The position numbers and the translations under genes are program-made. The notes under the pieces were generated by a model. The model did no database searches. It was not told the DNA's origin and was given only the letters and a program-made list of their open reading frames with translations. Positions 17,811 through 28,485 of a DNA stretch of 64,000 nucleotides are shown piece by piece. This DNA comes from Stutzerimonas stutzeri (GTDB taxonomy: Bacteria > Pseudomonadota > Gammaproteobacteria > Pseudomonadales > Pseudomonadaceae). Location: contig NZ_JAMOHZ010000004.1 of NCBI RefSeq assembly GCF_024448715.1, forward strand, positions 186,001 to 250,000, read 5' to 3'. Each line of letters begins with the position of its first letter. Position 1 is the first letter of the stretch.

Positions 17811-19514
17811 ATGCGCCCGCTGTTGTTCGCCACGTTCCTCTGCGTTGTTTCATCTGCCAGCTCAGTTTCGGCCCAGGTTCCCCCACCCAATACGCCGTTG
17901 CCTGGTGAGCGCGACCTCATCCGAGACCGCCAGGAACGCCTCCTCGAGGAGCAGCGTCGACGCCTGGAAGAACTCCAGCAACTGCCTGGCCGCGATGCGA
18001 CCGAAGTTGAGCCGATACCGGAAGATCAGCGCTGCTTCGACATCCACACCATCATCCTCAAAGGCGCTTCGCTCATTTCTGCGCAGGAGCAAGCGGTGCT
18101 GGTCCAGCCTTTTCAAGACAAATGCCTGGGCGCCAACCAGCTCAATGCATTATTGAAGGCGATTACCCAGTTCTATATCGACCGTGGCTACGTCACCTCG
18201 CGCGCCTATCTGCCTCAGCAGGACATGGCGGATGGCGAGTTGGAGGTCTTGGTCGTCGAAGGCCGTCTTGAAGGGCTTGATCAGTCCGCCGTAGCCAGCG
18301 ATCGCGAGTTAGCGATGGCTTTTCCGGGCCAGACGGGCAAGGTGGTTGATCTGCGAGAGCTGGAGCAGCTGGTCGACCAGTTGAATCGCCTGCCGTCACG
18401 TCCAGCCCAGCTGGAGCTGTTGCCGGGTGAGCAGGTCGGTGGGAGCCGGGTAAGCTTGAAAGGCAACCCGCTCAAACCGTGGCGGGTGAACCTCAACCGG
18501 CATAACAACGGCGAGTCCAGCACCGGCGAGCAGCAATGGGGCGCAGGGCTCGATTGGGACAGCCCGCTTGGCCTGGCGGACCAACTCAGGCTGTACGGCG
18601 GCGGGGACGCGGTAAGCGATAAGTATCGCCATTCCGCTAATCAGGGTTTGTTCTACAGCTTGCCGTACGGCTGGTGGACCTTTAGCTACAGCTACAACCA
18701 GAGCTATTACAGAACCCAGGGGGAGACGTCAGGCTTTCTCTTCGAGATGGATGGCGAGAGCAAGAGCCATCAATTGAGCGCCGAGCGCGTCCTGCACCGT
18801 AATGCAGTCAGCAAGACTGCCATCAGCTTCGGCGTCTCTCATCTGCTAACTCGCAACTACATCGAAAACAGCCTGCTCGATGTCTCCAGCCATCGGCTGT
18901 CCGAGACGCAACTTGGCCTGAACCACGGGCGCCGCATTGGCACCGCCTTCGTCAACGCAGACCTTGGTTGGCAACATGGAACCGGCAGCTTCGACGCCCA
19001 GCGGCGGGGCGATCCGCAATATGGGGAGCCGGACGCCCGCTATCACAAATACAGCCTGACACTGAGCGCGCTGCAGCCGTTTCAGTTGTGGGGCGAGTCC
19101 TTCAGTTTCGATTCGCTGCTCAACGCTCAGAAAAGCGAAGACGTGCTCTACAGCCCGCAGCGCATCAGCATTGGCGGGCTGGCCTCCGTCCGCGGTTTCA
19201 AGGAGCAATCGCTGTCCGGCGATACCGGCGGTTACTGGCGCAACCAGCTGCGCTGGCGCCGGCCGATCAGTTGGGAGCCGCTGCGCCCTTTCCTGCAGGA
19301 ATATGGTCTGGCCTACGCCTATGACGTTGGCGTCATCCACGGCGGCCGCTACAACCCCGATCTTCACGGCCGGCTATCCGGTCACGGCCTGGAACTGAGC
19401 GCACGCGGCGCGCACGTGGCGACCTCTATCACCTTGGCCCGCTCGCTGGAGCGCCCGGGTGCCATCACCGAGCGCGAGCACCCAGTGTACTTCCGCGTCG
19501 ACTTGTTCTTCTGA
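17811..19514 (+). CDS. cdiB: CdiB-type TpsB outer-membrane transporter
   Basis: A 567-residue two-partner secretion transporter of the Omp85 superfamily. It has a signal peptide ([21 protein letters not shown]), a plug helix region rich in Arg/Glu (DRQERLLEEQRRRLEELQQL), POTRA domains with the cysteine pair in DQRCFDIHTIIL and QDKCLGANQLN, and a beta-barrel with the conserved loop-6 VRGF (ISIGGLASVRGFKEQSLSG). It ends in VDLFF, the terminal aromatic recognised by BAM. I prefer the ATG at 17811, with AAGGA 8 bases upstream, over ATGs at 17745 and 17802. It exports the CdiA encoded 91 bases downstream. Confidence 0.93.
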   Translation: MRPLLFATFLCVVSSASSVSAQVPPPNTPLPGERDLIRDRQERLLEEQRRRLEELQQLPGRDATEVEPIPEDQRCFDIHTIILKGASLISAQEQAVLVQPFQDKCLGANQLNALLKAITQFYIDRGYVTSRAYLPQQDMADGELEVLVVEGRLEGLDQSAVASDRELAMAFPGQTGKVVDLRELEQLVDQLNRLPSRPAQLELLPGEQVGGSRVSLKGNPLKPWRVNLNRHNNGESSTGEQQWGAGLDWDSPLGLADQLRLYGGGDAVSDKYRHSANQGLFYSLPYGWWTFSYSYNQSYYRTQGETSGFLFEMDGESKSHQLSAERVLHRNAVSKTAISFGVSHLLTRNYIENSLLDVSSHRLSETQLGLNHGRRIGTAFVNADLGWQHGTGSFDAQRRGDPQYGEPDARYHKYSLTLSALQPFQLWGESFSFDSLLNAQKSEDVLYSPQRISIGGLASVRGFKEQSLSGDTGGYWRNQLRWRRPISWEPLRPFLQEYGLAYAYDVGVIHGGRYNPDLHGRLSGHGLELSARGAHVATSITLARSLERPGAITEREHPVYFRVDLFF

Positions 19515-19605
19515 AAAGCCATGGCCTGCCGTACGCAGCGGGCTGGAATGAGCGGAGCTCGTTCCCTATCCCTTATTTGAGTCAAGCAAAGCCGGAGTCT
19601 TAGAC

Positions 19606-22600
19606 ATGGACGTACGCAGCCCCATCTTCCAGAACGTCGCCACCGTGCTGGTGGGTGTCATGTTTCTCAACCCTATCGTCAGTGCGGCGGCGGATTTGAC
19701 AGTCGCCGCCGGCAGCGGCGCGACGGTGGGGCAAGCCGCCAATGGCGTGCCGATCGTCAACATTGCTGCGCCTAACAGCAACGGGCTGTCGCACAACACG
19801 TTCAAGGACTACAACGTCGGCCAGCAGGGCCTGATCCTCAACAACGCCACCGAGCGCACCCAGAGCACTCAACTGGGCGGCATCATCCTTGGCAACTCGA
19901 ACCTCAACGGAAAAGCGGCCGGGTTGATTCTCAACGAAGTCACCGGCAGCAACGCCAGCCGCTTACAGGGTTATACGGAAGTCGCCGGCAAGTCGGCCCA
20001 TGTCATCGTCGCCAACCCCCACGGCATCAGCTGCGACGGCTGCGGCTTCATCAACACTCCGCGCGTCACCCTTAGCACCGGCACGCCAATCATCGAAAAC
20101 GGCCATCTCGATCGCTTCGACGTCAACGGCGGCAGCATCGCCATCGAAGGACAAGGCTTGAATGCCAGCAACGTCGACCAGTTCGATCTCATTACCCGCA
20201 GCGCGAAGATCAACGCCGAACTGCACGCCAACAAGCTGAACATCATCACCGGTCGCAACGAAGTCGATGCCAGCACACTCGCCGCGACCGCCAAGTCGCC
20301 GGACGGCAGCGACAAACCTCTGCTCGCCATCGACAGCTCCGCGCTCGGCGGCATGTACGCTGGCGCCATCCGCCTGGTCGGCACCGAAGCGGGTGTTGGC
20401 GTGAAGCTGGCTGGTGATATGGCGGCTAGTGCAGGGGATATTCAGATTGATGCCAATGGGCAACTGAGCATGGCGCGCACTGCGGCGAATGGAAATCTGA
20501 TCGCTAAAGCCGAATCGGTGGAGCTGGGAGCGGATACGTACGCCTCGGGTGCTGTGCGTGTCGAGGCGACGGACATGCTCGGCATCGCGAAGAGCTTGGC
20601 GGCTGGGCAGGGCGTCGTGCTTTCAGCCAATCAAATAACCAACCGCGGTATCGTCGAAGCCGGCATCAAAGCCGATGGCAGCAGCAATGCCTTGGCAGCA
20701 CTCGATATAAAGAGCCGCAGCCTGACCAACGAAGGGACGCTCCAGGCCAGCGGGCGGCTGGATGTCGAAACCGAGGGGCTGATCGATAACCGTGGTGGCA
20801 CCTTCGCAGGCGCTGTCACGGCCATTCGTTCCGATTCGCTGGCCAACGGAGGCGGCCGCGTGCTCGCCGAACAGCGACTAAGCATCGTAACCGGCGCGCT
20901 CGATAACCGAGCAGGTTTATTGCAGTCGCGTGGTGAAGCCCAACTGGCTGCAAGCACCCTGAATAATCGGGCCGGCGATGTCGTCGCCTCCGGCACCTTG
21001 AACGCATCCATCCTGACCCTCGATAACACCGAGCAAGGCCGAGTAATGGCCGGTAGTGTCGCAGGTCTGGAGATTGATTCACTGGACAACCGTGGCGGTG
21101 TGGTCAGTGCTGCCGGTTCACTCACGCTCAAAGGAGACCAAATAGACAACCGCGACGGCGGACTGATCGCCAGTGAAGCTTCGCTGACGCTCGAGGCGAG
21201 CGAACTGGACTCGAGCAGTGGCGGCGAGGTATCCGCTGGGGGCGATATTCTCGTAACGGCAAAAACTCTGACTCAGCAGCAGGGGCGCCTGATCAGCGAC
21301 GGTCGGATTGAACTCGACCTTCAAGGCGGCACGCTGAACAACCGTCAGGGATTGATTAAGGGACAAACCGGCGTGGCAATTACCGACGCTGGCGATCTGG
21401 CCAACCAGGGCGGTGAGCTGTCGACTAATGGCAACCTGCACATCGAAGCCGAGCGCCTGGTCAACGCAGATGCGGGACGCGTCATTGCCGGCGGTGAACT
21501 TGTCGTACAAAGCGACGCGCTAGACAACCATAGCGGCGGCCTACTCTCTGGTTGGAAGGGAGTGATTCTACAAGGCGGTACGCTCGATAACAGCGCAAAG
21601 GGCACCGTCTCCAGTCGCGAAGGTGGCGTGTCGACACGGCTGACCGGCGCATTGAATAACAGTAATGAGGGGGCTTTGGTCAGCAAACAAGCGCTGACCG
21701 TCACGTCCGGCGAGATCGATAACAGCGAAGGCGGGATCCTCTCCAGCGAAGCGAATATGTCCTTGCAGACGGCAGGTACGCTGAACAACGCCGTCGGTGG
21801 GCTCGTGAATGCTGGCGGTACGTTGTCGATTAAAGCTTCCGATGTAAATAACCAGTCTGGAAGCGTTCGCAGCGGTGCTGACCTGCTCTTTGATGGCAGG
21901 AATCTGGACAACAGTAACGGCCAGTTCAGCAGCGACCAGGCGATCACGCTCACACTCACCGAGCTGCTCCTAAATACGGGCGGTCAGCTCGGCAGCGCGA
22001 GCGACCTCCTGATGAAAACTGGGGAGGTGGATAACCGTGGTGGCCAACTGGCGAGCCAGCGCCTGTTTGAGTTGGTCACCTCACGCCTGGACAACTCCCT
22101 CGCCGGCACGCTGGCTGCCAATGGCTCGCTGCGACTCGAGGTCAACGGTCTGCTCGATAACGGCCAGGACGGCTTGATCTATAGCCAGACTGATACGGTG
22201 ACTCTTCAGGCGGCGACACTGAACAATCAGGACGGCTCGATTCAGGGCAAGACCGGCCTGGACGTACAAGTTGCCGGAGCGCTCGACAACCGCCGCGGAC
22301 GGCTGCTGGGCGAACAGGGTGATGTCTTCATTGAAGCGGACTCAATAAACAATCAGGACGGTTTGCTTACAAGTTTGGCAGGTTGGATAACCGCTACCGC
22401 TAACGGTTTGTTCGACAACCAGGGCGGCACGATCCAGGCCGATAAGTTGGTCTTGAACGCCGGTGCGCTCGACAACCGCGGCGGCCACGTTTCGGCCGTC
22501 TCAGGCGACACGGTGATCAATGCCGCTACCGTGAACAACGCAGCGGGCGGCCTATATGCTCGCGACAGCCTGAAAGTGCAGGGAAGCGACCTAGATAACC

Positions 22601-25600
22601 GCGCCGGTAAGATCGGCGCCAACGCCATCGACTTCAGCTTGGCAGGTACGTTGAACAACGACGCCGGCCTAATCGAGAGCGGTAGCACCTTAGCCCTCAC
22701 CGCTGCGCGCCTGTCCAACGTCAACGGAGCCATACGGGTACTTGGCGGAGCGGGCGTGACGCTCATCACAGCCACCGATACTTTCGACAACCGCGCCGGT
22801 CTGCTCGAAACTGCCAATACCGACGTGCAGTTTTCGCTCGGCAGGCTGCTCAACACCAATGGCACCCTGCGCCATGTCGGCACAGGCAGCATGGCGCTGG
22901 CCAGTGCCAATGCCATCGAGGCGGGCGGTACGCTCACGACGACCGGGGACTTCAGCCTGACCGCTGCCAGCTGGACGCACAGCGGGATCCTGCAAGCGCG
23001 CAACCTGACGGTCAACGTGGGAGCCTTCACGCAAACAGCAACCGGCAAGCTGCTCGCTTCCGAGACGCTCAAGGGAACGGGCGTTAACTGGGTCAACAAT
23101 GGCGTGATTGCGAGCGATGAAGCGCTCGATCTTCAACTGACCGGTCGCTATAGCGGGAGCGGCCAGCTGACCAGCCTTGGCGGTATGGGCGTGCGGGTTG
23201 GTGCGATGACGTTGGGGGCCTCGGCACGTTTGACAGCAGGAGAGGGACTGGGCCTGGACGTTACGGGCGCACTGGTAAACGGTGGGCGAATTACGGCAGG
23301 CGCTGACCTGGCACTTGCCGCCAGCAGCATCCTCAATACCGGCACGTTGGGGGCCGCCGAACAAGTGTCGCTGGCCGCGGCCACATTGAACAACGACCGA
23401 GGGTTGATCTTCAGCGGCGCCGGCCTGTCGGTCGAAGCGGATAAGTTCACTAACACGTACGGCGACATCTATAGCCTGGGCTCGTTGACGATCGGCGGTC
23501 TGTCGAACGCGCGTGCTGTGTTAATCGACAACATCTCCGGCAGCCTGGAAGCGGCCGGTGACGTGTACCTGCAGGCACAAACGCTCAGGAACCGCCGCGA
23601 GGTCTTCTCGCTCGAACGCACGCTTGTAGAGAGCGCTATTGGCATCTATTGCTACGACTGCAGTGGCGATAATTACACCGTCGATTACATCGTTCGGGAT
23701 ATTTACGAGGGCAAAATCACCGATACGACGCCGGCTGCCCACATTACATCTGGGCGGGACTTGCGGCTGGTCGGCGGGGCCATCAGCAACGAGGGCAGCA
23801 CACTCTCGGCGGTACGGAACATAAATATTGCAGCTGACAGCTTTGCCAACCAAGGTGCAACGGGCGGCACAATTGAGCGGATAAGAACTTATCGTAGGGC
23901 GGTAACAGACGGCACAGTTAGGCGTTTTATTTCCGGCCACGTCGAGCCTTATAACCGCACGTATAATCCTCAGTACCCTGGCTACTACTATCGGACTAAT
24001 TCTGGAGAAATACGCCTAGCGCTTCCGACACTCGGTACGGTCTGCGAGGGTGACGGTTGTAGCAACGAGTCGGTGACCTATTGGAGCGACTCCATCACTC
24101 ATCAGAGTGTGCACGTACCAGTTGCTTACGACTACTATGACGGCCTTCCTTCTTCCCGCTATAACGCCGAGGCAGTGAAGCAGGCACAACTTCCGAATGA
24201 TCTCGCTGATAGTGAGCCCGCAAATGACGTCGAAATCGTCCGCGGCGGCGGCTCGGACGTACAGAACGCCGTCGTCCAGGCCGGCGGCAACGTAACCATT
24301 CAGGCCAGCCAGACGCTGACCAACAGCGTTATCACCCCTCGCTCCGCTATCCAGCGCGGCGCCAGCCAGGTGGGAAGCACCTCGGCATCCGGTACCGGTC
24401 AGCCACTGGTCGTCGAGCTGACTAGCAATCTCCCGCCGGACCTCGCGCAGCAGCAGATCAATCCGATCACGTTGCCGGGCTTCGCCCTGCCGCAGGGCGA
24501 GAACGGCTTGTTCCGCCTCAATGGCGAGGCGGCTTCAAGTGTTGCAACGACCGATGCGGGCACCGCTCCGCTGATCGGCCCGCCCATGCAGCAAGCCGCC
24601 GTCAATGCGGGCCTTTCGCGCCCAGCGGGCGCTCATCATTACCTAATCGAAACCAACCCTGCGCTGACCGACCTCAAGCAGTTCATGGGATCGGATTACC
24701 TGCTCGGTAAACTCGGCTACGACCCCGACGCCGCACAGAAGCGCCTCGGCGACGGCCTTTACGAACAGCGCCTGATCCGCGAAGCCATCGTGGCCCGCAC
24801 CGGTCAGCGCTACCTCGCCGGGTTGACCAGCGACGAAGGCATGTACCGCTACCTGATGGACAACGCCATCGCCAGCAAGGAAGCGCTCAATCTCAGCCTG
24901 GGCGTGTCGCTCAGCGCAGAACAAGTTGCCGCGCTGACTCACGATATCGTCTGGATGGAAGAGCAGGAAGTAATGGGCGAGAAGGTCCTCGTCCCGGTGC
25001 TTTATCTGGCCCAGGCCGAAGGCCGCCTAGCGCCCAATGGCGCGCTGATCCAGGGCCAGGACGTCGCGCTGATTTCCGGCAGCGACCTGATCAACCGCGG
25101 CACGCTGCGCGCTAGCCAGAACCTAGACGTCACTGCCAGCAACATCCTCAACGTCGGCGGCGCGATGGAAGCGAACGAGCGTCTGCAACTGCTGGCTACT
25201 GGAAGCATTCGCAACGCGCAGGGTGGGTTGATTGCGGGGCGGGATGTGAGTGCGATTGCCCTCACCGGCGACATCGTCAACGAGCGCACCGTCATCCGTG
25301 ACGAGGTGCGTTACGGCGGCCGTCACAGCATCACCGACTATGTCGGCGACGCCTCTACCATCCAGTCGACCCGCGACCTCACGCTGGCTGCAGGCCGCGA
25401 CCTGATCAACCGCGGCAGCACACTGCAAAGTGGCGGCAACCTCGATCTGTCAGCCGGCGGCGATGTCTCGTTGGTGTCTGCCGAGACGCAGCAGCGTGAG
25501 GCGCGCGCGGACGGCCGGCGTTACCTCGACGAGCACATTCGTCAGCACACCGGAGCGGTGACTGCAGGCGGGAACGTCACCGTTGAGGCGGGTAACGACC

Positions 25601-28485
25601 TGACCGTCGCCGCGACGACGGTGAAGGCCGGCGATGAGGTCAATCTTTCTGCTGGCTCTAACGTTGTCATCGCCGCTGCGGCGAACGAAGACCACTTCTA
25701 TTCGAAGACGAAAAAGGTCACACGCCAGCAGGACACCGTCCGGCAACAGGCGGCGCAGATCGAGGCAGGCAGCAATGTCTCCGTTGTTGCAACGGACGAT
25801 CTGGTGCTCTCGGCCAGCCAGGTGCGGGCCGGCGGCGAAGCCTACCTCGTCGCGGGCGGCCAAATGGCCGTGCTCAGCGCGCAAGACGAGGACTACTCGC
25901 TATACGAGAAAAAATCCTCCGGCAGCTTCGGCCGCAAGAGCTACCGCAAGGACGAAAAAACCAGCATCCGCAACGTCGGCAGCACCATCACCACCGGCGG
26001 TGACCTGACGCTCGCCAGTGGTGACGACCAGCTCTACCAGAAAGCCCGCCTGGACAGCGGTGGAGACCTCACGCTCGAAAGTGGTGGCGCCATCACCTTC
26101 GAAGGCGTCAAGGACCTCAAGCAGGAAAGCCACGAGAAAAGCGACAACAGCTTCGTTTGGACTTCAGCCAAGGGCAAAGGCAAGACGGACGAAACGCTGC
26201 AGCAGAGCGTGCTGCTCGCCAAGGGCGAGACTGTTATCAAGGCCGTGAATGGCCTCATGATCGACGTCAAGCACGTCGACCAGCAGACCGTCAGCCAGAC
26301 TATCGATGCGATGGTTCAGGCTGACCCGGAGCTGGCGTGGATCAAGGAAGCCGAGGCCCGCGGGGATGTGGATTGGCAGCGTGTGAAGGAGATACACGAC
26401 TCCTTCAAGTACAGCCATTCGGGGTTGGGTGGTGGCGCGGCCATGATTATCGCCATCATCGTTGCGTACCTTACGGCGGGGGTTGGCGCCGCTCTCACTG
26501 GGGCGACTAGTACTGCAGGCGTAGCTGCTTCAAATGTCGTCTACACGGCAGTCGCAACTAACGCCGTGGTAAGCACCATCAATAATCGGGGCGACTTAGG
26601 AGCTGTTCTCAAAGACGTTACGTCCAGCGACGCGCTGAAGGGCTACGCAACTTCTGCTATAACCGCAGGCCTGACCGCTGGGATGTTGGACGCTGCCTTC
26701 GGTGTAACCGGAGACAACGTCAACAAGATCACCAAGGGCTTCGATCTAAGCAAACCTTCTGAGATCGCCAAGTTCGGCTCGTACCTAGGCGCTCAGGGCG
26801 CAGTCCAGGCTGTCGCTCAAACCGCCGTTCAAGGTGGAAGCCTGAGTGACAATCTCCAACATGTATTGACCAATCAGCTCCAGCATCTGTTGCAAGCGGT
26901 GGCTTTTAAAGCGGTGGGGGACTTGGCTCTTGGTAACTGGCAAGAAGGCAGCCCTGAAAAAATTGCACTCCATGCGGTGGTTGGCGGCTTACTCGGCGAA
27001 GCGACGGGCGGGGACTTCCTGACTGGGGCCGTAGCTGCCGGCGCCAATGAGGCACTAGTCGAGCGCCTTGCAGGCGTGATCAACGGAGACAGCAACCTTG
27101 AGCTCGCTATCTCACAGTTAATCGGCGTAGCAGCGGCCACCGCCACGGGTGGAGACCCAGACAAGGCGGCGGAGCTTGCGAAGAACGCGACGGCGTACAA
27201 CCGGCAGTTGCATGCCTCCGAGGAAAAGTGGCTAAGAGAGAACTCAGAGCGTTTCGCCGAAGAGCAAGGTATCAGTGAGCAAGTCGCGCTGGAGCGGTTG
27301 AGCCAGCAGGCACTGAAAGACGTCGACTACCTGTGGCGCGGGCTGCTCAGCGATGGCGACGACAGCGCGGCACAGGCCTACCTGGCGAGTGCTGGGCAGA
27401 CCTTCACCAATGACCTGGGCGAGCAGCAGGCGCTCTTTACCGCAAAGGGACAACAGTTGTTCCGCCCGGAAATGTTCGCTGATACAGCCGATCCGCAGTT
27501 CTATCGTGACTTCGTGCAAAGTGGCATCAGCCGCGACCTCAGCGAAGGTGTGCTCAAAGAGTTGAAAGACTCAGGCGTTTCGTTGAAGGACGATGCGGTC
27601 GAGCTCGGCAAGCTGTTTGTCGAGCAGCCGGGTGCGGTTCTGGATGGTTTATTAAATGCCATCCAGGAATTGCCGCAGGGCATTGTGGATAGTTTCCATG
27701 AAAGCGGAAACGCCATAGGCGAAGGCGCTGCTACCGTTCTGAACGAGGACATTTCCTCCAAGCTAAATGCCATCTACGGTGTGGACGTCTCCACCGCACA
27801 GGAGACCATGCTGCTGGTTCGCACCGTCACGGCAATAGCAAGTGCGGGTACAGCGGGAGCGGCAGGTAAGGCGGGTGCGAAGCTGACCGGCGAAGTTGCC
27901 GAAACCCTTGGCAAGAAATTGGACAATGTTCTCAACGAGTTGGCTGAGCAGGCCTTGGTCAAAAGTGGAGGTGTCCATGGAACGGATGGCAAACCGCTAC
28001 TTGACCTCAAGCAACTGACCACCGAGCAGAAAGGTGCTATGGGTGAGCTGTTTGGCGAAAACATAGTCAAGCAGATCGTACCGGAAGGGGAGAAGCTAGC
28101 CCGTATTCCCGGAGTGGGAGAGACGGGAATCGATGACCTTTACAAAGTTAACCGTCCAGATGTGGATTATGTGGTGATTGAGTACAAGTTTGTCGGTAGC
28201 GATACCGGCAAGGGTAGTTCGCGGCTGGGAAATACAACAGATGGAAAGCAGGGAAGTGAAAGTTGGATAGCTGGATCGGGGAGGTTGGAAAAAGCAGTTG
28301 GTGAATTACAGACTCCAGAGATAAGCCGCGCAATTGAGTCCGGCCGTGTGGAGTCCTGGGTTGTGACCACGCGCCCTGATGGTTCAACTATCATCGAGGT
28401 GCTCGACGCCGTTGGTAAGCCAAAATCGATAGATACGTCAAAAATATTAACCTCTGCAAAGAATATGTTGGAGGCTCAGCCATGA
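19606..28485 (+). CDS. cdiA: CdiA-type contact-dependent inhibition effector with PD-(D/E)xK (PoNe-like) toxin
   Basis: A 2959-residue TpsA protein. A signal sequence (first 27 or so residues) precedes the secretion domain, with NPHGI at 137-141 in a variant of NPNGI. A long run of FHA-1 repeats (LDNRGG, LNNxxG patterns) reaches about residue 1330. Residues 1340-1560 form a unique Cys- and Tyr/Pro-rich segment (YCYDC at 1348-1352, CEGDGC at 1480-1485) in the place of the receptor-binding and YP regions. FHA-2 repeats extend to about 2240. NATAYNRQLH at 2527-2536 marks the start of the variable C-terminal region. The last 150 residues carry GID(2843)D, E2859-x-K2861 and ESWI, a PD-(D/E)xK nuclease pattern. 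The stop overlaps the immunity gene by ATGA. The nuclease type is inferred. Confidence 0.92.
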   Translation: MDVRSPIFQNVATVLVGVMFLNPIVSAAADLTVAAGSGATVGQAANGVPIVNIAAPNSNGLSHNTFKDYNVGQQGLILNNATERTQSTQLGGIILGNSNLNGKAAGLILNEVTGSNASRLQGYTEVAGKSAHVIVANPHGISCDGCGFINTPRVTLSTGTPIIENGHLDRFDVNGGSIAIEGQGLNASNVDQFDLITRSAKINAELHANKLNIITGRNEVDASTLAATAKSPDGSDKPLLAIDSSALGGMYAGAIRLVGTEAGVGVKLAGDMAASAGDIQIDANGQLSMARTAANGNLIAKAESVELGADTYASGAVRVEATDMLGIAKSLAAGQGVVLSANQITNRGIVEAGIKADGSSNALAALDIKSRSLTNEGTLQASGRLDVETEGLIDNRGGTFAGAVTAIRSDSLANGGGRVLAEQRLSIVTGALDNRAGLLQSRGEAQLAASTLNNRAGDVVASGTLNASILTLDNTEQGRVMAGSVAGLEIDSLDNRGGVVSAAGSLTLKGDQIDNRDGGLIASEASLTLEASELDSSSGGEVSAGGDILVTAKTLTQQQGRLISDGRIELDLQGGTLNNRQGLIKGQTGVAITDAGDLANQGGELSTNGNLHIEAERLVNADAGRVIAGGELVVQSDALDNHSGGLLSGWKGVILQGGTLDNSAKGTVSSREGGVSTRLTGALNNSNEGALVSKQALTVTSGEIDNSEGGILSSEANMSLQTAGTLNNAVGGLVNAGGTLSIKASDVNNQSGSVRSGADLLFDGRNLDNSNGQFSSDQAITLTLTELLLNTGGQLGSASDLLMKTGEVDNRGGQLASQRLFELVTSRLDNSLAGTLAANGSLRLEVNGLLDNGQDGLIYSQTDTVTLQAATLNNQDGSIQGKTGLDVQVAGALDNRRGRLLGEQGDVFIEADSINNQDGLLTSLAGWITATANGLFDNQGGTIQADKLVLNAGALDNRGGHVSAVSGDTVINAATVNNAAGGLYARDSLKVQGSDLDNRAGKIGANAIDFSLAGTLNNDAGLIESGSTLALTAARLSNVNGAIRVLGGAGVTLITATDTFDNRAGLLETANTDVQFSLGRLLNTNGTLRHVGTGSMALASANAIEAGGTLTTTGDFSLTAASWTHSGILQARNLTVNVGAFTQTATGKLLASETLKGTGVNWVNNGVIASDEALDLQLTGRYSGSGQLTSLGGMGVRVGAMTLGASARLTAGEGLGLDVTGALVNGGRITAGADLALAASSILNTGTLGAAEQVSLAAATLNNDRGLIFSGAGLSVEADKFTNTYGDIYSLGSLTIGGLSNARAVLIDNISGSLEAAGDVYLQAQTLRNRREVFSLERTLVESAIGIYCYDCSGDNYTVDYIVRDIYEGKITDTTPAAHITSGRDLRLVGGAISNEGSTLSAVRNINIAADSFANQGATGGTIERIRTYRRAVTDGTVRRFISGHVEPYNRTYNPQYPGYYYRTNSGEIRLALPTLGTVCEGDGCSNESVTYWSDSITHQSVHVPVAYDYYDGLPSSRYNAEAVKQAQLPNDLADSEPANDVEIVRGGGSDVQNAVVQAGGNVTIQASQTLTNSVITPRSAIQRGASQVGSTSASGTGQPLVVELTSNLPPDLAQQQINPITLPGFALPQGENGLFRLNGEAASSVATTDAGTAPLIGPPMQQAAVNAGLSRPAGAHHYLIETNPALTDLKQFMGSDYLLGKLGYDPDAAQKRLGDGLYEQRLIREAIVARTGQRYLAGLTSDEGMYRYLMDNAIASKEALNLSLGVSLSAEQVAALTHDIVWMEEQEVMGEKVLVPVLYLAQAEGRLAPNGALIQGQDVALISGSDLINRGTLRASQNLDVTASNILNVGGAMEANERLQLLATGSIRNAQGGLIAGRDVSAIALTGDIVNERTVIRDEVRYGGRHSITDYVGDASTIQSTRDLTLAAGRDLINRGSTLQSGGNLDLSAGGDVSLVSAETQQREARADGRRYLDEHIRQHTGAVTAGGNVTVEAGNDLTVAATTVKAGDEVNLSAGSNVVIAAAANEDHFYSKTKKVTRQQDTVRQQAAQIEAGSNVSVVATDDLVLSASQVRAGGEAYLVAGGQMAVLSAQDEDYSLYEKKSSGSFGRKSYRKDEKTSIRNVGSTITTGGDLTLASGDDQLYQKARLDSGGDLTLESGGAITFEGVKDLKQESHEKSDNSFVWTSAKGKGKTDETLQQSVLLAKGETVIKAVNGLMIDVKHVDQQTVSQTIDAMVQADPELAWIKEAEARGDVDWQRVKEIHDSFKYSHSGLGGGAAMIIAIIVAYLTAGVGAALTGATSTAGVAASNVVYTAVATNAVVSTINNRGDLGAVLKDVTSSDALKGYATSAITAGLTAGMLDAAFGVTGDNVNKITKGFDLSKPSEIAKFGSYLGAQGAVQAVAQTAVQGGSLSDNLQHVLTNQLQHLLQAVAFKAVGDLALGNWQEGSPEKIALHAVVGGLLGEATGGDFLTGAVAAGANEALVERLAGVINGDSNLELAISQLIGVAAATATGGDPDKAAELAKNATAYNRQLHASEEKWLRENSERFAEEQGISEQVALERLSQQALKDVDYLWRGLLSDGDDSAAQAYLASAGQTFTNDLGEQQALFTAKGQQLFRPEMFADTADPQFYRDFVQSGISRDLSEGVLKELKDSGVSLKDDAVELGKLFVEQPGAVLDGLLNAIQELPQGIVDSFHESGNAIGEGAATVLNEDISSKLNAIYGVDVSTAQETMLLVRTVTAIASAGTAGAAGKAGAKLTGEVAETLGKKLDNVLNELAEQALVKSGGVHGTDGKPLLDLKQLTTEQKGAMGELFGENIVKQIVPEGEKLARIPGVGETGIDDLYKVNRPDVDYVVIEYKFVGSDTGKGSSRLGNTTDGKQGSESWIAGSGRLEKAVGELQTPEISRAIESGRVESWVVTTRPDGSTIIEVLDAVGKPKSIDTSKILTSAKNMLEAQP

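Noticed and set aside
19606..28485. Repeat-rich DNA of cdiA as a CRISPR or tandem array
   Set aside because: The repeats are degenerate protein-level FHA repeats with no constant DNA unit or spacer pattern.
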